Shown here: piece by piece, positions 21,601 through 32,666 of the stretch | How the letters are laid out: every line of letters starts with the position of its first letter | How positions within the stretch are numbered: position 1 is the first letter of the stretch | Source of the DNA: Theobroma cacao | Taxonomy: Eukaryota > Streptophyta > Magnoliopsida > Malvales > Malvaceae | Assembly: GCF_000208745.1 (NCBI RefSeq) | Contig: NC_030851.1 | Location: 14,377,577 to 14,441,576 of the forward strand | Direction of reading: 5' to 3' | Length of the DNA: 64,000 bases | Position numbers and translations under genes: made by a program | Notes under the pieces: generated by a model | Databases searched by the model: none | What the model was told of the DNA's origin: nothing | The model's input: only the letters and a program-made list of their open reading frames with translations

Positions 21601-23193
21601 ATCCTTGTTGCATGTTGACTTTAATGAGTCATTTAAACACTTAGGCTAATTCGAATCGTGTATACCTTAAGCATTTTCGAATTCCAATTTTCATACTACC
21701 TTAGGAAGTTTTCATCATCGGATTTCCTTATCCCGATTATTTTCAATCATCCTTTGTTCTATTCTTCCATACTAATGTGACATCTTTCTCCCTAGACCAA
21801 TCTATAATTTGTACTTGGAACTGCAAGACTCGAAACAAGGTTCTCCTTAAGTACTTTTCAATGTCAATGCAAATCTCACTTTCATTACTTGGTATTGACA
21901 TCCCTTACCTATCTCTCATATATTCATCTAACTCTTCGCTCACTTTTTTTTTTCCTTAGCCTTTAACAAGGCTTAATCTTTTGTCTCCTTTATTTTTTTA
22001 GGATTTGACTTTGGTCAACATATTATCCATCTTAATACTTCACATGGTATCTTATCTCAATGTAGCCATCTCAAGAATCTTTCAATTTCTTTTTTTATTA
22101 TATGCCCATATACAAGGTAATAAAGAAACTTTTCAATTCATTCCTGTAAACATTCTCCGGAACATTTAAAATTCCCAAATAACAAAGCTTAATGACCAAT
22201 GACCATAATTCAGCTTGTAAGCTCATTATCATACAACTCCCATCTTGCTCATGTATCCTAGACATGAGGTGTCCCTAGTGTTGCGATGCTGGACAATCAA
22301 TGCTATAGCGTCGTGGCTACTAGACATGGGATAGTTTAAACACTACAGCCCTAAAAAGTTAGTGTTGTAGTGTTGTGGCTGCTAGAAATTTCTTCCACGA
22401 ATAAGTTCTTCCATCTTTAAAGTTACTACAAGGGTCATGCTCAACCATTTGGCTTTCCTCCAAGCCTATCCCACAAATTTCATGACCATGCGTATCTTCT
22501 CTTTTGCTTATTTTATGCATTAAGCCGAGTCAATATTTTGAAACTCATTTCATCTTTTAACTTTCATCGTCATTCGTGAAATCCCACCTTAAAACATCCT
22601 TTCCATATGGTGTAATGAATTTACAATACATATATCACCCCACACATAATTACTCACTGTCTACAGCATTCCTCAAATTTATTGTCATCCATATCTAATT
22701 ATCTTCCTTGTCTTGTACTCCAATAGTTTATTGACTTTTGGTATAAATAACTACGAAAACAGTTCAGCTTCCTCCTCACTTTATTCTCACAATCCTTATT
22801 AAATCAAAATTTCATATTTCCCATATTCCATAATTTAACTTCATTGGGCTATATTTGTGCCCAATTATTACCTCATAGTGTCATGGCATCACTTGGTAAT
22901 CCCCTTCATGCTTAAATTACAATCATCAACTTAATCATGTCATCCATTCCAAATGTCATTTATAACCTTATTGATTCCTCCCATAACCTTTCTCGATAAT
23001 TATATTACCAGTTTACCTCTGTCATACAAAAAGATTCCCATACACATCCAATCATTGAAACAACTACTTTATATTCAGCTCGAGTCATACAAAATAAAAG
23101 CCAACTCTTAACTCCTTTGTACAGATAACTACTACATTTTCCCTTAAATGACACTTGCCTAGACTTATGGTGATACTAACTTCAACGAAGGTA
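21600..23193 (-). other. Probable internal noncoding region of gypsy element D
   Basis: AT/CT-rich with no convincing ORF. It contains degenerate repeats around 22262-22390 (TAGTGTTGCGATGCTGG, TAGCGTCGTGGCTACTAG, TAGTGTTGTGGCTGCTAG). On the - strand it lies downstream of the D leader and ORF. The left end of D and any 3' LTR could not be located. Confidence 0.35.
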
Positions 23194-23706
23194 TTAAGTA
23201 TCTTTAGGATCCTCGTCGCTTTGATCCGAGCACCTTGACGGATCCACTTTCGGGTCTTCCTCCTCTTCTTGAGATTTTCTCCTTTGTTCCTCAATCCAAG
23301 CTTGCTGTATTCTCGTGCATTCTTCGTCACTCACAGGTGCGGCACTTATTCCGTATCTAGGAGGAAAGTGTCGAACAGTTGACACCTTCCTAGGACAAAT
23401 ATCTCCCTTTGCAATTGCCTTCCTCATACATTCTTTATCCCACTCCTCAGATTGTTTCAAAAGAAAATTCCTTACAGTTTTCGAAGTATCGGAGCTATCC
23501 TCACTTTCAAGACTTTCGCTACTCTCAAAGCTTTCCTTATTACGAAACCATTTTGCTAAGTTCGAAGGAATCCTATTAATAGGAATTCAGAACGGACCAC
23601 TTTCCAGATTTCCTGGATCAGGGCGCCACTGGCTCCTGGCAATGGAATCTAATGATCCTTCGTTAGCACTATGAGTGGCATCGGGACTACCGCCTCTCCT
23701 ATACAT
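23194..23706 (-). pseudogene. Unrecognised ORF in the leader of element D
   Basis: On the - strand a frame from an ATG at 23706 encodes about 170 codons with one in-frame TGA (23587). The N-terminal part starts MYRRGGSPDATHS. A serine/glutamate-rich stretch follows (about 23530-23480), then a compact segment with EEWDKECMRKAIAKGD, FPPRYGISAAPVSDEECTR and IQQAWIEEQRRK, and an acidic tail. It lies about 220 bp after the PBS, where gag would start. It lacks the retrotrans-gag pattern seen in G3 and a zinc knuckle. I do not recognise the family. It may be a gag-derived or accessory ORF of a non-autonomous gypsy group. Confidence 0.45.
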
Positions 23707-23929
23707 GGACTGTACGATAAGCACACCTTCAAACCTATAAGCAGCCAAGTATAAATTACTTAGCCATTTATAACTCATAAGAACAGGTAGGGTTCTAAAG
23801 ATGTAGAGGTCCAAGTAGCCTTCTGTCCTTGACTTTCATTACGCACCCACAATCTAAGGACAAGACTCTACACAAACTCCAACAACTCCGCTAACAATAT
23901 AGAAATCCATAGGACTTAACTAAACCTAG

Positions 23930-23942
23930 GGCCGTGATACCA
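23930..23942 (-). other. Primer-binding site of element D
   Basis: On the - strand TGGTATCACGGCC, 4 bp inside the LTR end, then a CTAGGTTTAGTTAAGTCC-like leader as in the gypsy elements E and G3. It fixes D as - strand, with 23947-27097 as its 5' LTR. Confidence 0.6.
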
Positions 23943-24639
23943 AATATGTCACAGCCCAGTTTCTAGGCCATGACCGGTGCAAGGACCCAATAAGCATAGC
24001 CCACTAGGCCCAAGCAAGCCTCTCAATATGCACTGGTCTACTAACCCATCTATCTAGAATATTTCTTTAAGAATAAACTTAATAGTGTTCACATGTCGAC
24101 TTCTCCAACGCAACTCATAAAACCCAAGTGAATGCTCACATTAGCATCATAATTCAAATCATACATAGATAGTTTGTCAATATATTTTTGCAATTCACAT
24201 TAAACATATACAAAGACTTTGATCATCATCGGAGTGACTCTAGATGGTAGATGTGACTACTGAGTGTCAAGATACCTACCCAAAAGATGGGGTACGCAGA
24301 CACCTCAATCTACGCATCAACCACCACTGAATCTAAAAACATGAAGTTGAAAACGTGAGTATAAACTCAGTGAGTGAACCTAGGAAGGGAACAAGCATTA
24401 ATACGGGAAGTTTTAGAACTCATAACGTATTTATGTAGAAAACAATGCAATTTAACTCAATTTCTTGTCACAATGGAAATTTGTCTTTGCTGCGGTGAAA
24501 ATCAAGTGGAAACCATTTGTCAAGTTTTAACATTCAAATTTCACATGCATTTCAATCATATACCATATTCATGAACTTTTATTTCATAACATAGATACAC
24601 ACATATACATATAGATAAACACCAATACCACCATAGTCT

Positions 24640-24901
24640 CATCCAACTCATCTGCATCCCCCCACATCGTGCACATAGTCGAAGCCATCATGTGCATCCC
24701 CCCACATCGTGCATAGTTAGTGCCATCGTATGCATCCCCCCACATCGTGCACACGGGCACTCTCATCATCCAACTCCCTCACCACCGTCATCATCGACAT
24801 GTACATCCCCCCACATAGTGCACACGCACGGTTATCATTATCACACAATATCCACCCCCAATGCACAATATATATATATGTACATATATATATATATATA
24901 T
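24640..24901 (-). repeat. Minisatellite and TA tract in the D LTR
   Basis: Four degenerate copies of a 40-50 bp unit containing GCATCCCCCCACATCGTGCA, then a (TA)n tract (about 24867-24901). Equivalent in position, though not in sequence, to the 42-bp minisatellite of E, S1 and S2. Confidence 0.7.
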
Positions 24902-26104
24902 CAACATAATGTAGTAGTACAAAAATCCATAACAGCCACATGTCACAACATAAAAACAATTTATCAAGGGCTTGTTCCCAAGGCACCCGTTTTAAGAAAA
25001 TATTAGACAAAATAATTTAAAGGTTTTGTGCAAACACATTCACATTCCCAAAGCAATTTGAAATGCAAGTTCACTCACCTTGTAACAATGAGATATCAAG
25101 TCACTATTTGTTTGGAGGTGTCTCTAACTATTTTCACTACCCGATCGTTCATTATTTATTATGGCACGCCACCATAGTACTCAAACTTTACTTTAACAAG
25201 TCCTAGCAATAATCCAAACTCAATATGTTTAGTGCATCAATCCCACCTCTGTTTCTCACCCTATCATGAAACCATATTCAATTATAATATCGACAACTTA
25301 TGTAAAATGTCTCGTACTTAATTCAACCTTTTAATTAACTTCTGCCCAAATCCATCTTATTTTTCCACAGTATTAACTATATTTACGATAACTATAGTCA
25401 TTTCGAATCTATAGAATTATTTTCCAATTTCAATCCACATTATTTCTCCTTATTTCTTCCAAATATTATACCACTCAACTTAACACTTTCAACTAATTTA
25501 TACTAATAAATTCCTCCGACAACAATAATTTTTCACAACAAATCATTTAAAGTTTCTTAACTTTACTTAAGCACTATTCATAAATTTCATATTTTCTTCT
25601 TTACTTTAGTCCTACGACACATCCTAATAAATTTTTAAATATTGTATTAAAGTAATTTAAATTTAATTCATACCACTAATAACCAAAATTTAACTAAACA
25701 AGTGGGCTAGCTTAAAATAATCCCACTTCATAATAGGCCAAATAAAAGCAAAGAAATTTTTTTTCTTACCTATTTGGACTAGGTTAGTCCAAGTCTAATT
25801 TTCCACCTTTATTCTCTCTTGGACTTTTCTTTCTTTGTGGCTATTAGGCCCTTTTCATGGGCTCTTTCCATTTCTTCCTATTGGGCCACGCCCATTCTTT
25901 TCTTATTGCGCTATGCCCATATATATATTTTTTCTTTTCTTCCTTTCCTATTCCTTTCTCTCTTTCTCTTTCTCCTTTCTCCCGTTGGTCAACAGCACCC
26001 TGCTTGTCTTTCTTTTTCCTTTCTTACATGCACAAGCTAGCCACAATTTCCTCCTCTTTCTCCCTCTCATCCCCGACAACAAGTTCTTGCTTCTTTCAAC
26101 CAAA

Positions 26105-26310
26105 ATTTTTCAGCAGCCAAAGCTGCTCATATTAACCTCAAAAATCAGCAGCCAAGCTACTTCTTCCCCCCTCAAAAGTCGGCAGCCAAAGCTTCAAAGA
26201 TTAGAAGCCAAAATGGCACCTTTCAGCTTTAAAAAAATCAGCAGCTAAAGCTACTCCTCTCAGCCTCAAAATTGACAGCCAAAGCCTAAAAAATAAGCAG
26301 CCACAGCTGC
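26105..26310. repeat. CAGCAGCCAAAGC repeats in D
   Basis: About six copies of CAGCAGCCAAAGCT spaced 25-45 bp apart, within a CT-rich region. Probably an LTR-internal degenerate repeat. Confidence 0.6.
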
Positions 26311-27097
26311 TCTTTTCTTCCCTAAATGGCAACAAAACCACCTCATCAACTCAACTTCTTCTCCTTTCCTTTTCTTTCTCACTACTTGGCTTTTCTCTTC
26401 TTTTCTTTCCTTTTGCTCTTTTTGCTTTCCTTTTGCCCTCTTATGCTCGACACCTTCTTTTTGTTTATTTTTCTTCTCTTCCACTAACCGACTTATCTCT
26501 TTCTTCTTCTTCATTTTATTTATTTATTTATTTATATATTTTTTTCATTTGCTTTCCAATTTGGTCGGCCCCCATATTTCTTTCCTTCATCACCTTGTTC
26601 CACATGGCCGACCCCCCCTTCCATCATAAAAAAATTGTTTGTTGACCCTTTTTATTGACTACATGGGCGACTGTCCATGTTGGTCTTTCTTTTTTTTTTT
26701 TATTTATACTTGTATTATTATTTTACTATTTGTTTATTTTATTTCTTCCATTTAATTCCACTACATAATCTTTCAACTTTTATATTTTAAAATTCGATCC
26801 TTTCGATACGTCTAAAAATTCCAATTTTCATCTATCTTCCTTTGTACGTGTACCACCAAAATATCAAAATTGCACTTCAAAGCAGTATTATCATAATATT
26901 TAATATTTACTTATCCGCGTTGGCTCCACTTAGCGAAACACGCATTTTTCACTTTCGTCGTTCATCTCCAAAAATTTATTTGTATTTCTTCTCCCCCACT
27001 TGGATCAACCATATGATCCTTCTTCATGATTGATTTCGACATTCGGTTAAATATTAATATTTTAATATTATTTTATTAATAAAATAATATTTTATTC

Positions 27098-27584
27098 GAT
27101 AAGCTTTATTAGTCACCATATCAAGCCATAAAGTATTACAGAAACAATGTCATAAATCATGAGGAAATTTTATAGAAACAATTTTTCATAATCAATCAAT
27201 CTTAATAAAACAATTTTCTCAAAACAAGAATGATAATATATTCAAGATCAAATATAAGTACATACTCAATCATTTGATTCTTACTTCCTTGCAACTTATA
27301 GTATGTATCATATCAAATCAAGTTGCATAGCCAAGATTGATCAATAAAGCTCAAAGAATTATGCACTTAATATTCAAGCAATAATAGGCAACTAAGATTT
27401 TCAATGTAGTAAACAATTTTAGAAACCAAGCCAAATGAATGAAACATTCAATAAATAAGCAATCAAGATTCTCATAAAATAAATTAGCATAGAAATCACC
27501 CATTTTCCTTTATGTGTGACTCAAGAGCATTCATTCTTCAAGAATTGTTTGTCCTTGCTCTAGCACACCTATAAGAGACATTTT
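27098..27584 (-). other. C2 internal region between gag and D
   Basis: AT-rich DNA without a convincing ORF, with short words such as CAATCAATCTTAATAAAACAA. The end nearest 27585 follows on from the gag fragment. Confidence 0.4.
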
Positions 27585-28572
27585 TCATTTGATCTTTGGT
27601 ATCCAAATTTCTTTGGATCCTTGAAAGTTAGTCTCGTTGCATAAAGTTCCTTTGGGAACCCATACTTGTCTAAATTTGTAAGGCACACATTTTTTAATTA
27701 GACAAGTATATGAACAATAATTATAACATGTGCAATAATTGCCTTTAGTCATTTTGGAAAATGAGGAATTCATGAAAGCCTTTTGTTTCTTATTCATTTA
27801 ATCTGCAAATTTCATTTCCATATCAAAATTTTCTTTTTCTAAAATATCAATTTTCTTTTGGTAAGCTTCAAAATCCTTTTCCAAATTTTCATTTTCTTTT
27901 ATCAAGTCAATTTTTTTTCATCAAAATTTCATTTTCAACATCGAGTGTAGAAATGATTTTCTTGTTCTTCATATTCATTTTCTCAAACTCAAATGCTAAA
28001 TCCTCAAAAACATCATTTAATTCATCAAAAGCATATGAATTAAGTTCACAAGATGAAGAAATTACCTTTATGTCTTTAAGAGCCATGAAGCATAATTCAA
28101 TTTGATTTGAGTATTCATCTTCACTTGATTCCTTGTTTGAATTTGCCATGTTGCTTGTTGAGCATTGATTCTTGCAAGAGTTGTCTTCCAATTCCTTTTC
28201 CATATTTGTTTCTCCATATAACTCTTCTAATTTTTGTCAAATTTCCTTGGCACTTTTGCACATGAACACTCTATCGTATTCTCTATACTCAAGTGCACAA
28301 ATGAGAGTGTGCATGGCCTTAAAGTTGATTTGTGCTCTCCTCATTTCAACTTCTATCCACTTATTTCTATCTTTAGGAGTTTTCTCACCATTTACCAAAT
28401 TTGTGATCATAGGAATGAAAAGACCATCGGTAATGGCATCCCACATCTCATAGTCATAAGCCCTAATATAAATGAACATTCTAGTACTCCAATAAGGATA
28501 GTTTGATCCATTAAATAGAGAAGGCATATTTATGCGTTGACCCTCAACATCAACAAAATTTTCTAGAGCCAT
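27585..28572 (-). pseudogene. Copia gag pseudogene of C2
   Basis: Three open stretches on the - strand. 28572-28237 starts MALENFVDVEGQRINMPSLF and continues with NYPYWSTRMFIYIRAYDYEMWDAI, the standard copia gag N-terminal domain (DUF4219/UBN2 type), just after the PBS. 28203-27907 is an acidic, coiled-coil-like segment. 27797-27585 ends with a decayed zinc knuckle (CTCYNYC...C) and the VWVPKGTLCNETNF / EIWIPK block typical of SIRE-type gag-pol. Stops separate the three. No protease, integrase or RT follows on this strand. Confidence 0.82.
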
Positions 28573-28615
28573 TAAGATCTACCCTAAGGATGTTAGGCCT
28601 TAAAAATAGGGGTTA

Positions 28616-28629
28616 GGCTCTAATACCAC
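28616..28629 (-). other. Primer-binding site of C2
   Basis: On the - strand TGGTATTAGAGCCT, 2-3 bp after the LTR end at 28631; one mismatch from the tRNA-iMet complement. It shows that 28631-30511 is the 5' LTR. Confidence 0.75.
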
Positions 28630-28849
28630 TTCTTGGTCTCAATAATATGTGCTGGAGGGGGGGTGAATAGCACAAATCGGCTCTTGACAAGATGAGGAAC
28701 TAATTTCCAGCATAAAGGAAATAAAAATAGAGTAGACAATGTACAGCAATTTATAATGGTTCGGTCCAAGACCTACATCCACTACCTTAATTATCCAACC
28801 AAGGATTTTCCCAACAACTTCACTAATAACTAGTGAAATTCACAAGCTT

Positions 28850-29100
28850 TCACCAAGTTTTACAATGGCTTTTACAAGGCTCAGCCAAAACCTTTCACAC
28901 TAGTTTTTCATGGGCTAAACTAAAATCGAAAGTGATTTTTCAAAGGCTCAACCACAACCTTTCACAATGGTTTTTCACGGGCTCAACCACAACCTACAAC
29001 AATAGTTTTTCATTGGCTCAATCAAAACCCAAAGTGGCTTTTCAAAGGCTCAACCACAACCTACAACAATGGTTTTTACTGGGATCAACCAAAACCCAAC
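28850..29100 (-). repeat. 67-bp minisatellite in the right C2 LTR
   Basis: Three to four diverged copies of the same dimeric 67-bp unit as at 7000-7280, with one unit partly lost relative to the left LTR. Confidence 0.75.
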
Positions 29101-29393
29101 AACCAACTTTTTTAGGCTAAGTTGGAACCTTTACACTCAATCAAGCAATCTCAGCTTGAATAAATCCCTTAAAGTGACTTGTTCACTCTAAGTGTATAAG
29201 AAGAGAAGAAATAAAAAAGTACATATGATCACTTACTTGATCTAGATGGTACAAAATGAAGTGTTGAACACTATTACAAAGATTGGCGTTTAAGTGCAAC
29301 AAGGTGCAGAAAAGATTTTCTGGTTTTTTAGCTCTATATCACTTGGAAGCCTTCAATTCTCTCTAAAAACTGATTTCTAACCATTGAAAAACC

Positions 29394-29401
29394 CTTTTAT
29401 A
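29394..29401 (-). promoter_or_regulatory. TATA box of the right C2 LTR
   Basis: TATAAAAG on the - strand, about 110 bp downstream (on that strand) of the GTCGAC dyad repeats. The left LTR has a decayed form. Confidence 0.55.
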
Positions 29402-29509
29402 CTTGGAGAAATAACTCTGATGACAATTTGACAGTTTATGGCCGTTGGAAACAGTTGAGGATGAGTTCTAGCCGTTAATTTGTCTTGTAGTGCACTAGTT
29501 CAAATTGCA

Positions 29510-29620
29510 GACAAAGAGCTCTTACTCGACTGACTTGGTCGACTAAGTTGATCCTGTTTCTGGTTTGCAGATCTTGGTAGAGAGCAGTTAGTTGACTGTC
29601 TTGGTCGACTAAGTTGATTC
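29510..29620 (-). repeat. GTCGAC dyad repeats upstream of the C2 promoter
   Basis: Copies of (T/G)ACTTGGTCGACTAAGTTGAT with a palindromic core, repeated about 65 bp apart, immediately upstream of the TATA box on the - strand. Confidence 0.6.
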
Positions 29621-30511
29621 TATTTCTCAAACTCTTCAGCACGCCATTTCTCGAATTTGAAACTTTGATCAACCAACATTCTTCCTTGTTTCACCAATAA
29701 GCTTCCTCTTTGTTAGACAACTACATCTTGTTGATTTTATCCCTCTTTTTTCTATCAAAAATACTTTTTGAAGAATTAATAAATTAATTTCATATATTAA
29801 TTTCCTGCACACTCAAGTAAAGGTATTAGACACAAATGAATGGGAATACTTTGCTATTATCAAAAACATATAGAGTCAACATTATCTTTCTCTTATTTTT
29901 GATGACGACAAAACACTCCTAGATTAAAAGTGCAATGTCTATGTTCAATATGAATGCTTCAAATCTTTATGCATAATGAGTTGCTCCCCCTTAATTAATG
30001 CATTTAGTTTTCTTTAAAGATTTGCAATAAACTATTTATCATATCCATAACAGCTAAATAAGATATACAATACCCATAGTAGCTAAGCAAGATATATTGA
30101 ATATCTATAATAACTAACACATAATATTCAATAAAATCCTAACTAAGCATCACACACATAAATTAAACGTGAAGACCTATTTAACTCTATTTGATTTAGT
30201 CTTCCTTCTCTCTTTTTTCTTTTTCATCATTAAACAAGATATTAAAAACTCTCCCTTAATGAGTGCATCAAGATTTTCCTTTAATCATTAGATGAAACTT
30301 TAATGAATGAGAATCATAAGCACTCATACACCTAAGTCATACAAGCTTATAGATATAGTTCAATAAATTCAAGAGTCAAGCTTGTGTCTATGCAAAAACA
30401 AATATATGAAAGTTAAATCATTTCAAGAAATTGTCAAGGATTACTTAAATAATGTTCAAGCAAATTTGATCATTTGTCATAATCAAAACTATAATAATTT
30501 GAAAGCTAACA

Positions 30512-30516
30512 CATGT
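30512..30516. repeat. Right target-site duplication of C2 (CATGT)
   Basis: Matches 6765-6769. Confidence 0.92.
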
Positions 30517-31600
30517 TAGCCAAAAAGTTTAATAGGTTAATGATGAAAAAACTTTCGAAGTTATAAACCTACAAAGAGGGATGTGCCTAAGGTATAGCTT
30601 ACAAATGATCATTTGATATGTTATGATTACAAGAAGTTGGGGCATACCAAATATAAATGTCCAAATAAGAGGAACACTTTAAGAAACTTCAAGAATAGGG
30701 CAATGATGGCCACTTAGAGTGATAGTGGAGACTCTCAAGATGAAGGGGATGTTGAAATGGCAAATCTTTGTCTCATGGCACTTGATGATTATAAGGCATT
30801 TCCTAACCTTTATGATCTTGATACTACATGATAAAAATGATTATACTTTCGATGGGTTACAAGATGCATATGATGACCTAATGATTGAATTTGAAGAAAA
30901 GTCTTTGAAATATAAAGGCATAATATCCAAGCTTAAAGTGGAAAAGGAAAAATTATTGAAGATTAAGATTGACTTAGAAAATGTTGTGAAAAACATGCAA
31001 AGTGAATTAAATGAATCGAAAAAGAAAGATGATGAATTGCATGATATATTCTCTAATTTTCACACAAAAGGAAACACATCTGAAGAACTTCTTTGTTAAA
31101 GACAATGAGAAATATGATGGATTTTCTAGTTGCACTAATTGTTTCAAATTTAGACATCTTACTTTATCATGCCTTTTGAGAACTGTCTCATAAAGAGACA
31201 AAGTTATGAAATATGCATGGGTTTCAAAAGGAACCAAACTTCCACATGGTAAGGTGGTGAAGCTTGAATAGGTTCCTAAGGGGACCAAGATGACTAACTG
31301 AAAAAGACCTAAAAATGTTTGGGTACCAAAATCAAAGGCTTGAATTTTTCTTTGTAGGAAGAGCTTACATGCTTAAAGTTAAGAGCACAACAAGATGGAA
31401 AATAGTACCTTAATAGTGGATGCTCTAGACACATGATCGGGAACAAATAATAATTCAAAGAATTGAGACTGAATAAAAGAGGTAATGTAACCATTGGTGT
31501 TATTGGAAAGAATTCATCTTCTTCAATTGAAAATGTGTTGTTTGTGAACAGTCTCAAAGGTAATTTGTTGAGTGTAAGTCAACTTTGTGATAAGGGTATG
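30517..31600 (+). pseudogene. Copia gag C-terminal part of C1
   Basis: It continues the gag of 6378-6769 in the same frame. A zinc knuckle at 30619-30660 reads C-Y-D-Y...H...C: the second cysteine of CX2CX4HX4C is tyrosine, a TGC-to-TAC type change. Then comes an acidic stretch (DSGDSQDEGDVEMANLCLMA), a coiled-coil-rich region (30845-31095, charged heptad-like EEKSLKYKGIISKLKVEKEK) and, near 31560-31597, the NLLSVSQLCDKG motif that precedes the pre-integrase domain in copia polyproteins. Several in-frame stops. It is interrupted at about 31601 by another insertion. Confidence 0.8.
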
Positions 31601-32666
31601 ATAATTCTATTTTATATAATTATTTTATTCTAATTTTGTTATTAAATATTAGCTAAGTCCTCAATTTTCAATTAGTTTATTTTTAAGTGAGTTGTTTTTA
31701 ATTTATGTTATTCTTTTCAATTTGGTTATTATTTATTAGTTTTTATATTTTTCATAGGATTTAAAAGAAATTAGGCTTAATTTTAGAAAGTGAGATGTTG
31801 AAAGACCCAAAAGTTTACTTGCATATGCTTCAATTTGTGTCTATAACTCGAGTTACAAATCTCTAAATGACGCAATTATTAGACCATTGGAAAGCGAAGA
31901 GATAGAGCTACAATTTTCATGCAGATCATTTTACCCATTTTCGCCTTGAAGATAGAGAAAATAGTGTCAGAAAATGGCTGGACGTACTTGCCAGAAATAA
32001 AAATTTGTAAAGATTGACAATTGATTTTTTGGCCTCTCATTACACTTTTAAGCCCAATTAAACTCTAGGTCAACTTAAGGAACTTTAGGTTAAGTTTATT
32101 AGTATAAATAGGATATGTTTAACAACATTAGGAGATGACTTTTGGGAGATTCAAGAAGTTAGGGGTTGAGGTTGAAACTTGGAGATCAAGACGGAAAATA
32201 TTGTTTTGTTTTCTTCCTTGGCTTTTATTTTTCTTGTTACTCTTAATGGTTGAATTATATACAATGTTATTTGCTTTTTCAATTATGAGTAGCTAATTTT
32301 CTTTTTCTAGGATTACAATTGAACTTACATGTAATCTAAATTTTTAATCTCTTTCTTACTTATCTTCAATGGGAATTGAATTGTTTATTCCAATTTGTTC
32401 TTAATGCTTTTAACTGCTTGGCCACCAATTAAATTGATTTAGGAACCTAAGCAAACTTGGGAAAGGGAGTTTAGAGTAAACTAAAATTGGGATAGCATAT
32501 GATCATATTAATTGATTTGAGTATAGGATAGGGATATACCTATAGGCCATATGTAGCCATATTAGAGCCTGAACTTAATGAGTCTGTTTTAATTTCAATT
32601 CACATAGGGATATAGTGTTTTCGTTAAAAAAGATATTTTTATAAGATGAGTCAAGTTAGAGTTATT
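31601..32666. mobile_element. Unclassified insertion within C1 pol
   Basis: About 1.07 kb of AT-rich DNA splits the pre-integrase region of C1, whose frame stops after the LCDKG motif and resumes near 32667. It contains TCTATAACTCGAGTTACAAA followed by a block near 31870-31990, and AT-rich words reminiscent of gypsy (Athila-like) solo LTRs, but neither clear TG...CA ends nor a clean TSD could be fixed. No ORF. Confidence 0.4.

Larger units (their letters stand above)
23947..27097 (-). mobile_element. 5' LTR of gypsy element D (truncated at its U3 start)
   Basis: About 3.15 kb in - orientation. It ends in CTGTGACA next to a PBS. It shares with the E LTR the GCCCACTAGGCCCAAGCAAGCC block near its end, the A(A/T)CATGAAGTTGAAAA block, a minisatellite with a TA tract, and the U3 region with TTCTTCTCCCCCACTTGG and the AT-palindrome. 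The LTR stops just past the palindrome (about 27097), where C2 internal sequence resumes, so the first several hundred bases of U3 are missing. A CT-rich stretch and a CAGCAGCCAAAGC repeat (about 26105-26310) fall where the 5' leader of the transcript would be. Open frames there are low-complexity. Confidence 0.7.
28631..30511 (-). mobile_element. 5' LTR of copia element C2 (composite)
   Basis: 1,881 bp, on the - strand from TGTTAGC (30511) to about ACCAAGA (28631; terminal CA decayed). Homologous along its whole length to 6770-8684, including the internal second LTR start at 29882, the 67-bp minisatellite (about 28850-29100) and the GTCGAC dyads (about 29510-29620). TSD CATGT lies outside at 30512-30516. 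Confidence 0.85.

Noticed and set aside
25819..26248. Overlapping hydrophobic ORFs rich in Phe/Ser/Leu, resembling membrane proteins
   Set aside because: All frames of a CT-rich stretch look this way; it lies in the D LTR leader region and has no domain.
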